Part shown: in pieces, positions 54,148 through 63,392 of the stretch
Layout: each line of letters starts with the position of its first letter
How positions within the stretch are numbered: the first letter of the stretch is position 1
Assembly (NCBI RefSeq): GCF_030811455.1
Contig: NZ_JAUSQU010000001.1
Coordinates: 2,852,001-2,916,000 of the forward strand
DNA length: 64,000 nucleotides
Source of the DNA: Streptosporangium lutulentum
Lineage (GTDB): Bacteria > Actinomycetota > Actinomycetes > Streptosporangiales > Streptosporangiaceae
Direction: 5' to 3'
Notes under the pieces: model-generated
What the model was told of the DNA's origin: nothing
Database searches by the model: none
Seen by the model: the letters and a program-made list of their open reading frames with translations, nothing else
Translations under genes and position numbers: made by a program

Positions 54148-54696
54148 GTGCCTGACGAACGGCTGGCCAGATTCGAGGCCGTCTACCGGGAGACATATGG
54201 CCAGATCACAGCGTATGCCGTGCGCCGCTGCGACTCGCCGCAGGATGCTGCGGACGTGGTGGCGGAGACCTTCACGATCGCCTGGCGGCGGATGGACGAT
54301 CTGCCGTCAGGGGAAGAGGCCACGTTATGGCTCTACGGCGTGGCACGCAACGTGCTGGCCAACCACCACCGTAGAGAGAGTCACCGCAAGGCCCGCAGTG
54401 CCGAGCTCGATGTAAAGATGGCCGACCGTTACGCCGACTCCCCCGATAGCAGGCTCGAACGGGAAGCGATCACCCAGATCTTTCGGGCCCTGCCCGACGA
54501 CGACCGGGAATTGCTGGCGCTGGTCGCCTGGGAGGGCCTCGACCACAAGGACATCGCCACGACGCTGGGCCTGTCGCGCAACGTCGTACGCGTCAGGCTC
54601 CACCGCGCTCGCCGACGCTTTTCCCGCGCGCTGACCGATGCGGGCATCCGTTCAACCCCGGAAAGCCGGCTTGCACCGGCGGAGAGGTCGCTGTGA
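54148..54696 (+). CDS. ECF-type RNA polymerase sigma factor
   Basis: 182 residues from a GTG (MPDERLARFEAVYRETYGQITAYAVRRCDSPQDAADVVAETFTIAWRRMDD = region 2; ALVAWEGLDHKDIATTLGLSRNVVRVRLHRARRRF = region 4). Complete. It overlaps the following CU044_5270-type gene by 4 bases. Related to, but clearly diverged from, the transposon-borne sigma factor at 12571-12020. Confidence 0.93.
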   Translation: MPDERLARFEAVYRETYGQITAYAVRRCDSPQDAADVVAETFTIAWRRMDDLPSGEEATLWLYGVARNVLANHHRRESHRKARSAELDVKMADRYADSPDSRLEREAITQIFRALPDDDRELLALVAWEGLDHKDIATTLGLSRNVVRVRLHRARRRFSRALTDAGIRSTPESRLAPAERSL

Positions 54697-55634
54697 AGAA
54701 CACCGACGAGATCGACGCCATGACGAGGGCGCTGGCCCGGGTCACGCCCGGACAGCCGGGAGGCCACCCTTCCGACGCGGAGGCACAAACGCTACTCATC
54801 TTGATCACAGCTGAGGACCCCGCCACAGCCGCTCCCCAAACGCGTCCTGTCCGTCCCCAGGGTGTCCGGCGCCTGCCGTGGCGGGCAGGTGCCGTCGGGC
54901 GCCACGGTCGGCTCCTGCCGGTGCTGGGCATGGCGGTCGCCGCCGCGGTGGCCGTCGCCGTGATCGTTACCAGCCTGTTTCCGCTCGCCGCCGCGCCGGT
55001 CTCGGGCCGGGACGTCCTGCTCATGGCCGCGACCAGCGCCGAGCACATCCCCCAGGGGACGGGGACCTATTGGCACATCACGCGTACGGGGCAGGGCCCG
55101 GACGCGCCTCTGGTGGAGGAGAGCTGGACCGCCCGCGACGGCCGACACTGGTCCAGGAACGCGCCGTACGCCACTCCCGGCGTCGTCGTCGGGGACCCGG
55201 CCCCGTTCAGGCTCATGGGCGCTGAGATCGGTTTCGAGGAACTCGAAGGGCTTCCATCGGATCCGGAGGAGCTGAAGGAGCGCATCGCCGGGCTACCCCG
55301 CCATGACAGCGCCATGCTCCCCGCCGATCGGCAAGGCGAGCTCGTCTCCCCGCTGATCACCCTGATCACGGAGCTGCCGACGCCCGCGCAGGTCCGTTCG
55401 GCGGCATTCGAGGCCCTCGCTGCGACGCCGGGGGTCAAGAACGCGGGGGCGGTCGAGGGCGGGCAGGAACTGCTGATCCCGCTCTCCGAGAGCCTGGAGA
55501 TCAGAATGGTCGTCGATCCCGAGGCCGCCCGGGTGACGCGCGCCAACATCTTGCTGACCGCCGAAGGAGGTGCGGCGATGAGCAACTCGTATATCTCGGT
55601 GACCACCGAGTGGACGGACGAGCTCCCACGGTGA
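54693..55634 (+). CDS. CU044_5270 family membrane protein (sigma partner)
   Basis: 313 residues from a GTG within the sigma stop. The cytosolic N-terminus (DEIDAMTRALARVTPGQPGG...) is followed by one transmembrane segment (GMAVAAAVAVAVIVTSLFPLAA, about 88-110) and an extracytoplasmic domain (DVLLMAATSAEHIPQGTGTYWHITRTGQGP...) ending VTTEWTDELPR, as is typical. Presumed regulator of the co-encoded sigma factor. Confidence 0.88.
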   Translation: MKNTDEIDAMTRALARVTPGQPGGHPSDAEAQTLLILITAEDPATAAPQTRPVRPQGVRRLPWRAGAVGRHGRLLPVLGMAVAAAVAVAVIVTSLFPLAAAPVSGRDVLLMAATSAEHIPQGTGTYWHITRTGQGPDAPLVEESWTARDGRHWSRNAPYATPGVVVGDPAPFRLMGAEIGFEELEGLPSDPEELKERIAGLPRHDSAMLPADRQGELVSPLITLITELPTPAQVRSAAFEALAATPGVKNAGAVEGGQELLIPLSESLEIRMVVDPEAARVTRANILLTAEGGAAMSNSYISVTTEWTDELPR

Positions 55635-55639
55635 AAACC

Positions 55640-55735
55640 CCGCTGGACGGGCCGGCGTACTTCTCGAGCAGGACATGGGCGCGGTCGTAGCCGAGGCGGG
55701 CGCGGGCGGTGTGCGGGCCGCAGGAAAAGGCAGCG
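55640..55735 (-). pseudogene. Small tyrosine-recombinase fragment
   Basis: The minus strand encodes HTARARLGYDRAHVLLEKYAGP, like the segment before the HQLRH box in recombinases such as the one at 12875 (TGRGRLSYPRAEYLFKQ). About 30 residues only; it lies beside the conserved element terminus at 55796. Confidence 0.45.
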
Positions 55736-55795
55736 GCCCCTGACCAAGGGGAACCCCCTTAAACGCCGGATTTCGTTCCGAATCTCTCTGATCAC

Positions 55796-55907
55796 AATCC
55801 CCGAAATCTCATCAACACCCGAAGAAGCCGGAGTACCAGCAGATAGGCCCAAGTCCTGGGGCTGAAGAGACCGAAGAAGCCCGAAGCAACTCAAGGGCTA
55901 TTAGTTA
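55796..55907. repeat. Solo copy of the recombinase-element terminus
   Basis: Clearly similar, by eye, to 18487-18599 in the same orientation, ending CTCAAGGGCTATTAGTTA. No recombinase gene of that element type follows, so it is either a scar or a separate attachment site. Confidence 0.6.
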
Positions 55908-56275
55908 CGAGACCACCGCGTAGACGACCCCCGCCCCGTCACGGCATTCGCACCCGAACGGGCCCCTGCTTCCCACCGGCTCCCCGCAGGACAGGCACGT
56001 GCAGGGCCCGGGTGGCTCTGCACGGAGCCAGAGCACAGGCGCGGGACCATTGACACGCGTGCAACCCGACCATCGTGAGCTGGACAACGGTGATCATGAC
56101 TGGCGTGAGACTGGCACAATTCACCACGTAATCGGTCACGTCGATCATCTGGCCTGACCGCTGCTGATATTCGAGGGCGCCCCCACCGCGGCGTGCGAGG
56201 TGGGGGCGCCCTGGCATGCCTGGAGCCCCCTATGCCGGTCAGTTTTCTGTCCGCCGAGCAACGCAGCCAATACGG
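55908..56275. other. Interval without a clear gene
   Basis: The minus strand has a short Cys-rich frame ending near 55905 (PCTCLSCGEPVGSRGPFGCECRDG), possibly a small zinc protein or the end of a degraded gene, but with no convincing start. Nothing else recognisable. Confidence 0.3.
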
Positions 56276-56315
56276 TGGAGTTGCCCCGGTTTGGTAGACA
56301 CGTCAGGGCTTTCGG

Positions 56316-57213
56316 CTACGCGGCAGCGTAGTCGTCTTCGTGGATGGGCTTGAGGGCTTGGCGTCGCTCGTATTCGGCGGGGCTGAGTTGGCCGTTGGCA
56401 GAATGGCGGCGACGTGGGTTGTAGAACCCCTCGATGTAGGCGAAGACCGCGCGCTCGGCCTCGGACCTGGTGCGGAAGGTCCGCCGGTCGATCAGCTCGC
56501 ATTCCAGCGAGGCGAAGAAGCTCTCGGTGATGGCGTTGTCGAAGCAGGTGCCGGTGCGACCGGTCGAGGGACGCACGCCGGCCTGCTCACAGCGCCGGCC
56601 GAACGCCATCGAGGTATATTGACCGCCCTTGTCGCTGTGATGGATCACCCCGGCCTCGGGGCGGCGCTGATGGATCGCCATCGCCAGGGCGTCGGTGACC
56701 AGTTCGGTGCGCATGTGTTCGGCCATCGCCCAGCCGACGATCCGCCGCGAGAACACATCGAGCACTACCGCCAGGTAGAGGAAGCCCTGCCAGGTCGGCA
56801 CATACGTGATGTCGGCGGTCCAGATCCGGTTCGGCTCGTCGGCTTCGAATTTCCGCTTCACCAGGTCCGAGGCAGCGGCCGCCTTTCGATCCGTGATCGT
56901 CGTGCGACAACCCCGACGCCGGGATACCCCGGCCAGCCCGGCCGCGCGCATCAGCCGGGCCACCCGTTTGCGCCCGATGCCGATGCCGTCGATCTCGCGC
57001 AGGTCAGCGTGGATCCGCGGCGCCCCGTAGATCTCATCGGAGGCCTGATGGTGAGCGCGGATCTTCTCGGTCAGCTCCGCGTCCTGGCGGGCGCGGATCG
57101 AGGGTCCGCGCTTGGTCCAGGCGTAGTAGCCCTGGCGCGAGGGCACCGAGCACCCGGGCCAGCAGGGAGACGCCGTGGTGGTCTTTCTCCGCGTCGATCA
57201 GCCGAAATCTCAT
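56316..57213 (-). pseudogene. IS3-family transposase OrfB with frameshift
   Basis: ATG at 57213 overlaps the orfA stop: MRFRLIDAEKDHHGVSLLARVLG, then one extra base near 57150 shifts the frame. The rest is continuous as SRQGYYAWTKRGPSIRARQDAELTEKIRAHH... with DDE motifs in TADITYVPT, IHHSDKGGQYTS and NAITESFFASLECEL, ending NPRRRHSANGQLSPAEYERR. Without the N-terminal 25 residues the enzyme is probably impaired. Confidence 0.85.
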
Positions 57214-57497
57214 CTCGGCCGATCCGTCTCCCGTGCGAAGAAAACCGCGGCCTTACGCAAGATCTCCTTCTCCTCGCGGAGAAGCTTGTTCTCGCGGCGC
57301 AGCCGGGCCAGCTCGTCTTTCTCGGCGCTGGTCAGCCCATCTTGGCGGTGGCCGTCATCAAGGTCGGCCTGGCGCACCCAGACACGGATCGACTGCGCAG
57401 AGGGCTGGAACTCCTTGGCGAGCTCCTCCGGCGATCGTCCCGCGCGCACCAGCTCGACCATCTGCCGGCGAAACTCCGGCGGATAGTTGTTCGGCAC
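57210..57497 (-). CDS. IS3-family transposase OrfA
   Basis: 95 residues: HTH MPNNYPPEFRRQMVELVRAGRSPEELAKEFQPSAQSIRVWVRQADLDDGH, then a leucine-zipper coil (LTSAEKDELARLRRENKLLREEKEILRKAAVFFARET). Complete. Confidence 0.92.
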   Translation of the reverse strand: MPNNYPPEFRRQMVELVRAGRSPEELAKEFQPSAQSIRVWVRQADLDDGHRQDGLTSAEKDELARLRRENKLLREEKEILRKAAVFFARETDRPR

Positions 57498-57566
57498 AGT
57501 GAACTCCTTCTTCCGGGAACCAGGGTTCCCCAGAACTCAGGTGTCCACCAAACCGGGTCAACTTCA

Positions 57567-58343
57567 GAAGCTCCCGAGCAGGTACAGGTGGCCCCAGCCC
57601 ACAGTTCACCCTACCGGTCCCCCATCAATCATCTTGTTGTACCTCGGCGGGCAGATCCACCCGCAGGGCGCGTCTGACGGCCCTGCTTTTGGTGGATGGG
57701 TCTTTAGTCCATTGTAAATGATCTTGAACTCGATCGAACGCCTTTACAATGTAGATTAATAAGCTGATTTTGTTCAGCCACGCCTACGTGGAACCCGATG
57801 GCGCTCTTCCGCTCCGCACCAAGAGCCTGCGGATCGCAGACGACGCCAACTCGCCCACGTAGAACCCTCGCCGACGACTCCCCCATCGCCGGATCACCTT
57901 CCACTCCCCTGCCCCGGCCATCAGCCGCACCTGCCACAGGACACGCACGGGGTGGCCTGGCCTGCTCCTCCAGCGCTTGCAGAAATCAGCACCGTGAAAG
58001 CCCTCCCCCAACCGGCCGGCACTCGCGGTCGGGCGGCGCAGCAGACGACGTAGGAGCGGCTGGTCATGCTGGACGCGACCGGCGGCAGGGACTCCGTCGC
58101 TTTGAGGGAGCTCGCGAAGTAACGGGTGGCGGCGGACTTCTCCAGCCGGCAGGCGATGGTCGGCTTGCTGCTCGATCAAGTGCGGGTTGCTCCTGCTCCC
58201 GGTGATGAGGTGGGCCTGGTCGACGCGGACCAGCGAAGCTCCACGTGTGATGTACCCCGAGTTCGGTGGAGTCGATGGTGTGCCCCTGGTCTTGTGGAGG
58301 CGGATTCTTGGATTCTTGTGCCACTCGTTGAAAGGAGAGTGGC
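57567..58343. other. Interval with AT-rich core and inverted repeat
   Basis: No recognisable gene in about 780 bases. CATTGTAAA (57710-57718) and TTTACAATG (57743-57751) form an inverted repeat within an AT-rich 70-base stretch, which could be a regulatory or attachment site. 58045-58250 has short frames with no family resemblance. Confidence 0.35.
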
Positions 58344-58649
58344 ATGGGACGGCGTGGCTACCCATCGGAGTTCCGGCGCAAGGTGCTGGATCTCATCGAG
58401 GCAGGCCGCACGGTCACCGACGTGGCCCGTGACCTGGAGATCAGCAGCCAGTCCATCTACAGCTGGCGACGCCAGGACCGAATCGACCGCGGCCTGGAGC
58501 CCGGCCTGACCAGCGGCGAGAAAGCCGAACTGGCTGCGGCCAAGCGGCGCATCGCCGAGCTGGAGACCGAACTGCAGGCCACTCGTCGTGCCATCGAGCT
58601 GGTGCGCCAGGTGGTGCCCCCAAAAGGCGCTTCGAGGCCGTCGCGGTGA
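58344..58649 (+). CDS. IS3-family transposase OrfA (third IS3 type)
   Basis: 101 residues: MGRRGYPSEFRRKVLDLIEAGRTVTDVARDLEISSQSIYSWRRQDRIDRG (HTH), then a coiled coil. GAAAGGAG precedes the ATG. Its stop overlaps the orfB start. Confidence 0.9.
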   Translation: MGRRGYPSEFRRKVLDLIEAGRTVTDVARDLEISSQSIYSWRRQDRIDRGLEPGLTSGEKAELAAAKRRIAELETELQATRRAIELVRQVVPPKGASRPSR

Positions 58650-59021
58650 TGGCCGGCGAAGCCATCCCGGTCGAGGTCGGCTGCCGCATCCTGCAGGTCT
58701 CGGTCTCGGGTTACTACGCCTGGCGCGGCCGACCGCCCTCGCAGCGGACGATCCGGCACGCCTGGCTGACCGATCTGATCATTGAGGTCCATCAGAACTC
58801 CCGTGGCACCTACGGTGCTCGCCGCGTGCATGCTGAGCTGCGTCTGGGCCAGGATGTGTTGGTCGGGCACGGGGCAGTGGAACTGCTGATGCGCCGGGCC
58901 GGGCTGGCCGGGGTCACCGGCCGACCCAGGTGGCGTCGGTCTGCGCCCGACCAGATCGCCACCGACCTGGTCGACCGGGCCTTTTCCCGGACCGGTCCGA
59001 ATCAGTTGTGGGTCACCGATA

Positions 59022-60143
59022 CTGAGCCGATCGTAAGTTTTGGGACTATCCGTGTTATGGGCTGATGTAGGCCAGATGCGGATCGGCGAAGAAGGCCCGG
59101 ACAATGTCGGGACGCTTTTGCAGCCGGCGCATGCTGCGGTGCATAGCCGCGGCCAGCTCATGCTCATCGGCGACCGCCTGGCGCGCCACCCGGGCCTTGA
59201 CGTTTTGGTTGACCCACTCATCGGGGTTGACCTCCGGCGCATACGCGGGCAGGAAAAACAACCGCAGCCGCCCGCCGGTACGCGCGACGAAATCACCGAC
59301 CGCTCGGGCGGTATGAATCGACGAGCCGTCGACGATCAAAACGATCGGCCCGGTAATGGTGCGCAGCAGCTGCGCGCAGAACCCGAGGAACGCCCACCGG
59401 TCCATCGCGCCGTGTCCCAGCCGATAGCGCAGTGTGCCGTCGGCCCCGACCGCCGAGAACATCTTCACCGACCGGCGACCCGCCCCGGCTGACACGACCG
59501 GCGTCTGCCCCACCAGGGCCCAGGTGGTGCCGCAGCGGTGATCGACACGCATGCTCATCTCGTCGGCGAACAACACCACTGTCCCGCGTCTGCGCGCCCG
59601 GCGGCAGATTGCCGGGAAGGCCACCGTCGTCCACCCGGTGATGGCCGCCGGATCACGCCGGAGTGCGGCGTAGGCCGGACGCTGTGGCGACAGGCCCAGC
59701 CCGCGCAGCAGCCGCCCGGTCGCCGTCACCGACAGGTCGATCCCGAACCAGGCCGCGATCACCATCGCCACCAGCGCCCTGGTCCACAGCACAACGGCCG
59801 TGCCCAGTACCTGACGGGGGGTGACGTCACGGACCACCGCCTTGATGGTCTGCTCCTGGCCGGGGGTGAGCCGCCGTGGCCGGCCCGGCGCCTTCTTGAT
59901 CCGTAGCGCCTCGATACCGCCCGCCCGCGCCTGGCGTTTCCACCGAAACACCGATTCGCGGCCTACTCCCAGTGCTTCAGCCACCCGATCCGGTGACATG
60001 CTCCCTCCCAGTAACCGGAGGGCGAAGACCTTCTCCTCGAACGTCGCTCTGCGACCTTTTCTGGCCATACTCCAAGCATGTCCCCGCCGGAACGCGATCT
60101 CCCACCGCCACCCAACAAGTACCAAAACCTATGATCGGCTCAG
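59022..60143 (-). mobile_element. IS630-family element (1122 bp)
   Basis: Terminal repeats beginning CTGAGCCGATC, flanked by the TA duplication usual for IS630 (59020-59021 and 60144-60145). Removing it joins GTCACCGA-TA-TCACCGAG and restores the orfB reading frame. Confidence 0.93.
59055..60068 (-). CDS. IS630-family transposase
   Basis: 337 residues from the ATG at 60068 (MARKGRRATFEEKVFALRLLGGSMSPDRVAEALGVGRESVFRWKRQAR, HTH). The catalytic core shows TVVLFADEMSMRVD (first Asp), IVLIVDGSSIHTAR (second Asp) and FFLPAYAPEVNPDEWVNQNVK (third acidic residue). Complete and probably active. Confidence 0.93.
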   Translation of the reverse strand: MARKGRRATFEEKVFALRLLGGSMSPDRVAEALGVGRESVFRWKRQARAGGIEALRIKKAPGRPRRLTPGQEQTIKAVVRDVTPRQVLGTAVVLWTRALVAMVIAAWFGIDLSVTATGRLLRGLGLSPQRPAYAALRRDPAAITGWTTVAFPAICRRARRRGTVVLFADEMSMRVDHRCGTTWALVGQTPVVSAGAGRRSVKMFSAVGADGTLRYRLGHGAMDRWAFLGFCAQLLRTITGPIVLIVDGSSIHTARAVGDFVARTGGRLRLFFLPAYAPEVNPDEWVNQNVKARVARQAVADEHELAAAMHRSMRRLQKRPDIVRAFFADPHLAYISP

Positions 60144-60207
60144 TATCACCGAGCATCCCACCCGCGAGGGCAAGGTCTACTGCGCGGTCGTGCTGGACGC
60201 CTATTCG

Positions 60208-60316
60208 CGCTCAATACCAGGCCCCGAAAGACCCTCGAATGGAAAACGCCGGCAGAAGCCTTCAGTGATCATCTAAACTTGCTGCTGAACAGCAGCGTTG
60301 CGACGACCGGTTGAGT
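60208..60316 (+). pseudogene. 3' end fragment of an IS30-family element
   Basis: Encodes RKTLEWKTPAEAFSDHLNLLLNSSVATTG and stop, the characteristic end of IS30-type transposases, followed by an IR (GTTGCGACGACCGGTTGAGT) matching the left end of the IS30 element at 63393 in reverse. Embedded in the broken orfB. Confidence 0.8.
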
Positions 60317-60688
60317 CCAGCCAGTTCGCCTCCTGGGCCTTCACCGAGCGTGCCAAGGCATCCGGTCTGGTGCCCTCGATGGGCAGTGCCGGCGACTGCT
60401 ACGACAACGCCATGATTGAGGCATTCTGGTCTCGTATGCAGGTCGAGCTGCTCGACCGTCAACGCTGGAATACCCGGATCGAGCTCGCCAACGCCATCTT
60501 CGAGTACCTGGAGATCTGGCATAACCGGCAACGACGGCACAGCAGCCTTGGCATGCTGACCCCGATAGAATTCGAGAAAACGACCATTGTGGCATGACAA
60601 TCCAGAAATGCGACTCAACAGGACCCGGGGCAGACCAAGGCGTCCACCAAACCGGGCCAACTCCACTGACAGCATATGCAGATCCACT

Positions 60689-61698
60689 GAAGTGATCTCA
60701 GCGACTTTCATTTCAGGTAGCCGTGTTCGAAATGAGTGAGAACGAGTGCGGCTTTGACGACGTCGCCGATTCTGCTGGGGCTGGCGGTGATGCGCTGGAG
60801 GGTGCGCCAGCGTTGGGTGAGCAGGGCGAAGCCGCGTTCGCCCAGGCAGCGTAGGGCGCGCAGGAGCGCGTTGCGGGTGCGGGTGTCGAGGTCGAGGGGC
60901 CGGCCGTCGGCGGGGTGTTTGACCGGGGTGAGAATGCCGATGCCGGCACCGTCGTAGCCGGAGTCGGCCAAGGTGGGCAGGCCGTCGGCGGCGGCTTTGT
61001 ACAGCGCTCCCAGGACGTGTGTGCGGGCGGCGGTCAGGTCGTGCACCGATCCGGGCTCGACGGCCGACACCCACAGCGGCAGGCCGCAGGGCGCGGACAG
61101 CGCCTGGATGTTACCGCCATGGTGGCGGGTCTTTCCGGAGTACCACAGGTCGATGGGTTCACCTTTGACGCTGATGGTCTTCTCGGCGCAGCGGTCGGTG
61201 GCGATGACGGTGCCGTCCAAGATCAGGTGGGTGAGGCCGGCGTCGGTGGCGCGCCGCAGGGCGTGGTGCAGATCGGGCGCCTGGTCGGCCAGGACGTCGA
61301 TGACCTCGTCGATGTAGCGGTAGGCGGTGGCGCGGGAGACGCCGTGGTCGCGGCCGAGGGCAGCCCGGTCGGTGCGGTCGCGAAACCAGCGCAACCCCAT
61401 CACCGCCTGCTCAAAACAGGTCAGAGCCCGAGAACCCGAGCGGGTGCCCAGTCGGCGGCGCTCGGCCGACAGCAGCAGGGAGAGGTGGCAAACCAGCTCC
61501 CGAGAGACGTCAAGCGTGGCACGATAGGTGATCACGTGGGGCTTTCTGGATCGAAGAAGACTTGTGGTGAGACCTCTTCTACCGAAAGCTCCACGCCTGT
61601 TTCAGGGGCATCGCGATCCATCCCGATTCATGTCTGCCGACGTCATTTTAGAGGCATCGAATCGCAACCGCCCTTATTGATCTTGCTGAGATCACCTC
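60689..61698 (-). mobile_element. IS5-family element, copy B
   Basis: The same 1010-bp element as at 26748-27757, flanked by ACT duplications (60686-60688 and 61699-61701), inserted just beyond the IS3 end at 60665. Confidence 0.93.
60708..61535 (-). CDS. IS5-family transposase, copy B
   Basis: 275 residues, identical to the protein of copy A. Confidence 0.93.
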   Translation of the reverse strand: MITYRATLDVSRELVCHLSLLLSAERRRLGTRSGSRALTCFEQAVMGLRWFRDRTDRAALGRDHGVSRATAYRYIDEVIDVLADQAPDLHHALRRATDAGLTHLILDGTVIATDRCAEKTISVKGEPIDLWYSGKTRHHGGNIQALSAPCGLPLWVSAVEPGSVHDLTAARTHVLGALYKAAADGLPTLADSGYDGAGIGILTPVKHPADGRPLDLDTRTRNALLRALRCLGERGFALLTQRWRTLQRITASPSRIGDVVKAALVLTHFEHGYLK

Positions 61699-61701
61699 AC
61701 T

Positions 61702-62215
61702 GACACCTCATGCAGAATGTGCAGGTGAGTGGCACTGACATCTCGCTGCAGATTTACAATCGTTTACCCCTGACCGAGTCACCGTTCCTGAGATGGTGGA
61801 ACGCGGACCCAGGCCATGCCCGCGGCCTGGGCGGACTGAACTCCTCGGCTTGGCCGCCATGCTTACCGGGAGGCCTAGCTGCAAGAGCGCGTCATAGTGG
61901 TCCAGTTACTTAGCATTTCCTAAACGGCCAGCGCATCGCCGTCGACCTGCAGGACGAGCCAGGCGTCCTACAGGTCGTACGCGACTATCTAGATAGTATC
62001 GTCTAGCCCAACGATGGCAACGATTCGTTATTTTAAACAAGGCTTCTCTGTTTATTTTTATATAACCGTAGCCATCAAATTCCGTGGAGCCCTATCTTAA
62101 TGCTACCCGGTGAATCTTCCTGGCATTTTCGTGAAGACAAAATCGCTATTTAATTAGCTGCAACTAAAGGGTGACTCAATGCATCCAGAAAAGGGGGCGT
62201 GCATAACCTAATGGG
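61702..62215. other. AT-rich interval after IS5 copy B
   Basis: 61702-61770 has repeated motifs (TGCAGAATGTGCAGGTG, GGCACTGACA) that could be the end of another transposon; this is uncertain. 61990-62215 is markedly AT-rich (for example TTATTTTAAACAA and TTTATTTTTATATAA), foreign to the window. No gene seen. It lies downstream of the immunity-type gene. Confidence 0.4.
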
Positions 62216-62590
62216 CTAAGGTCGCATTTCGATAGAGACCATTTTAGCGTCTGGAAGGGTGCTTGGCGGCTCGCCTCCGTACCATGCATATTCAATTGCC
62301 GAGAGATATCCATCGGTGACCCAAAGGAGAATCTCCCCGAAAAGCGATCCTGATTCATCAACGACTGTCGCATTTACCGGAACTACACCACTGGCTTCCA
62401 GTGAACGAGGAGTACCCTCCCGTACCATCAGATCAACGCTCACTGAACCAGCTCCCCATTGTGCAACCACCCGAACGAGATCCACTTGGGCTCGCAATTC
62501 AGACGCACCGGGGAATTCGTTAGCGAGGATTAGCTCAACTATGGCTCTCTCGCTTAGGCTTATTGGGCGAGGAGTTATTGCAATAGGCAT
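62216..62590 (-). CDS. Putative immunity protein of the toxin cassette
   Basis: 124 residues from the ATG at 62590. ISLSERAIVELILANEFPGASELRAQVDLVRVVAQWGAGSVSVDLMVREG...VVPVNATVVDESGSLFGEILLWVTDGYLSAIEYAWYGGEPPSTLPDAKMVSI is a small alpha/beta protein of the kind found next to actinomycete polymorphic toxins; I recall similar proteins but no domain name. It overlaps the toxin 3' end by 16 bases, implying coupling. Base composition is lower in GC than the window. Confidence 0.65.
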   Translation of the reverse strand: MPIAITPRPISLSERAIVELILANEFPGASELRAQVDLVRVVAQWGAGSVSVDLMVREGTPRSLEASGVVPVNATVVDESGSLFGEILLWVTDGYLSAIEYAWYGGEPPSTLPDAKMVSIEMRP

Positions 62591-63392
62591 GGTAGCAACC
62601 TCCGGGTAGTCGCCCTCTCCAATGTGATCATGGCTAGCTTTCTTTGACTTTTTGAGATTTTCTCGGGCGCGTATTGCAGCCGCTGCCATCCGGGGAACTT
62701 TTCGGGAATTAATGCTGTGCCGAGTTTGGGAACTCCGTTTACTATTGCTCCTCGGATTGTTACTGTCTCGCCCCCGATTTCTCGGTTCACTTCGCACTTT
62801 CCTGCAGCTGGCAAATCTTTGGCGCCACGAAGGCTATTCATAATGGTGCGAAGGGCTTCTTCGCGGCCCCCAGTTTTGGCTACTAGGTCCTCAAATCCAT
62901 GTTTAGCTGGATCAATTACATGCTCAAGATTTTCAGGCGTATTCCATTTCTGCTACGCCTGATCTAGAATCCTTGCCGTCGGACTACAGCCTGGCCCGGT
63001 ATTGTGCACCAGCACCGGCGTATTTCCTGCGAGTACATAGTACGTGTGGAGGTAATCGACCGTCAGGTTGTGGACGCGTTGCGGCGTGGTCCGCTTCCTG
63101 ACCGCTGTGACCTGAACGTGGGTGCCGGTGGGGGTCTGGAGCCACATACGCGGCTGTAGTTCGCCGGCGTTCAGCCACTGGTGCAGCTGGGGAATCCAGA
63201 ATGGATGACCGTCTGTCGCGGTGATCGCGGCCGTCGCTGTGCCGTGCTCGCCGTCGGTGTCGACCGTGAGGTGGACGAGCTTCTTGATCCCTTGCCCGGT
63301 GATCAGCGCGGTGACTTCTTCGGGGGCGGTTTCTCCCGTTTCTGGATTCGTGGCCAGGACCTTGTCGCCGAGTTTTACTTTTTCGATGGTGC
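62575..63392 (-). pseudogene. Polymorphic toxin C-terminus with Hint domain, broken
   Basis: The visible part starts in a pretoxin Hint domain (KVKLGDKVLATNPETGETAPEEVTALITGQG; TATDGHPFWIPQLHQWLNAGEL; VHNLTVDYLHTYYVLAGNTPVLVHN) and continues into the toxin module (GPGCSPTARILDQA-stop-QKWNTPENLEHVIDPAKHGFEDLVAKTGGREEALRTIMNSLRGAKDLPAAGKCEVNREIGGETVTIRGAIVNGVPKLGTALIPEKFPG). A TAG at 62953-62955 lies in frame at the start of the toxin part, and the N-terminus is cut off by an IS30 element. The toxin activity is not assigned. Confidence 0.82.

Larger units (their letters stand above)
56276..57566 (-). mobile_element. Second IS3-family element (about 1.29 kb)
   Basis: 25-base terminal repeats TGGAGTTG.CCCGGTTTGG... 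(22 of 25 match) enclose orfA and orfB. It is unrelated to the 1313-bp IS3 element beyond family level. No target duplication could be recognised. A similar end stands at 60641-60665. Confidence 0.85.
58646..60597 (+). pseudogene. IS3-family OrfB broken by an IS630 element and an IS30 fragment
   Basis: Part 1 (58646-59021): MAGEAIPVEVGCRILQVSVSGYYAW...GTYGARRVHAEL...PNQLWVTD. After the IS630 copy the frame resumes at 60146: ITEHPTREGKVYCAVVLDAYSR (first catalytic Asp region). About 60 residues, including the second Asp, are replaced by an IS30 piece. The end is SSQFASWAFTERAKASGLVPSMGSAGDCYDNAMIEAFWSRMQVELL...RRHSSLGMLTPIEFE (catalytic Glu). The right terminal repeat is at 60641-60665; the left end was not identified. 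Confidence 0.88.

Noticed and set aside
61702-61770. IS21-type terminus after IS5 copy B
   Set aside because: The repeated motifs look end-like, but no transposase or partner end is in the window, so it was not annotated as an element.
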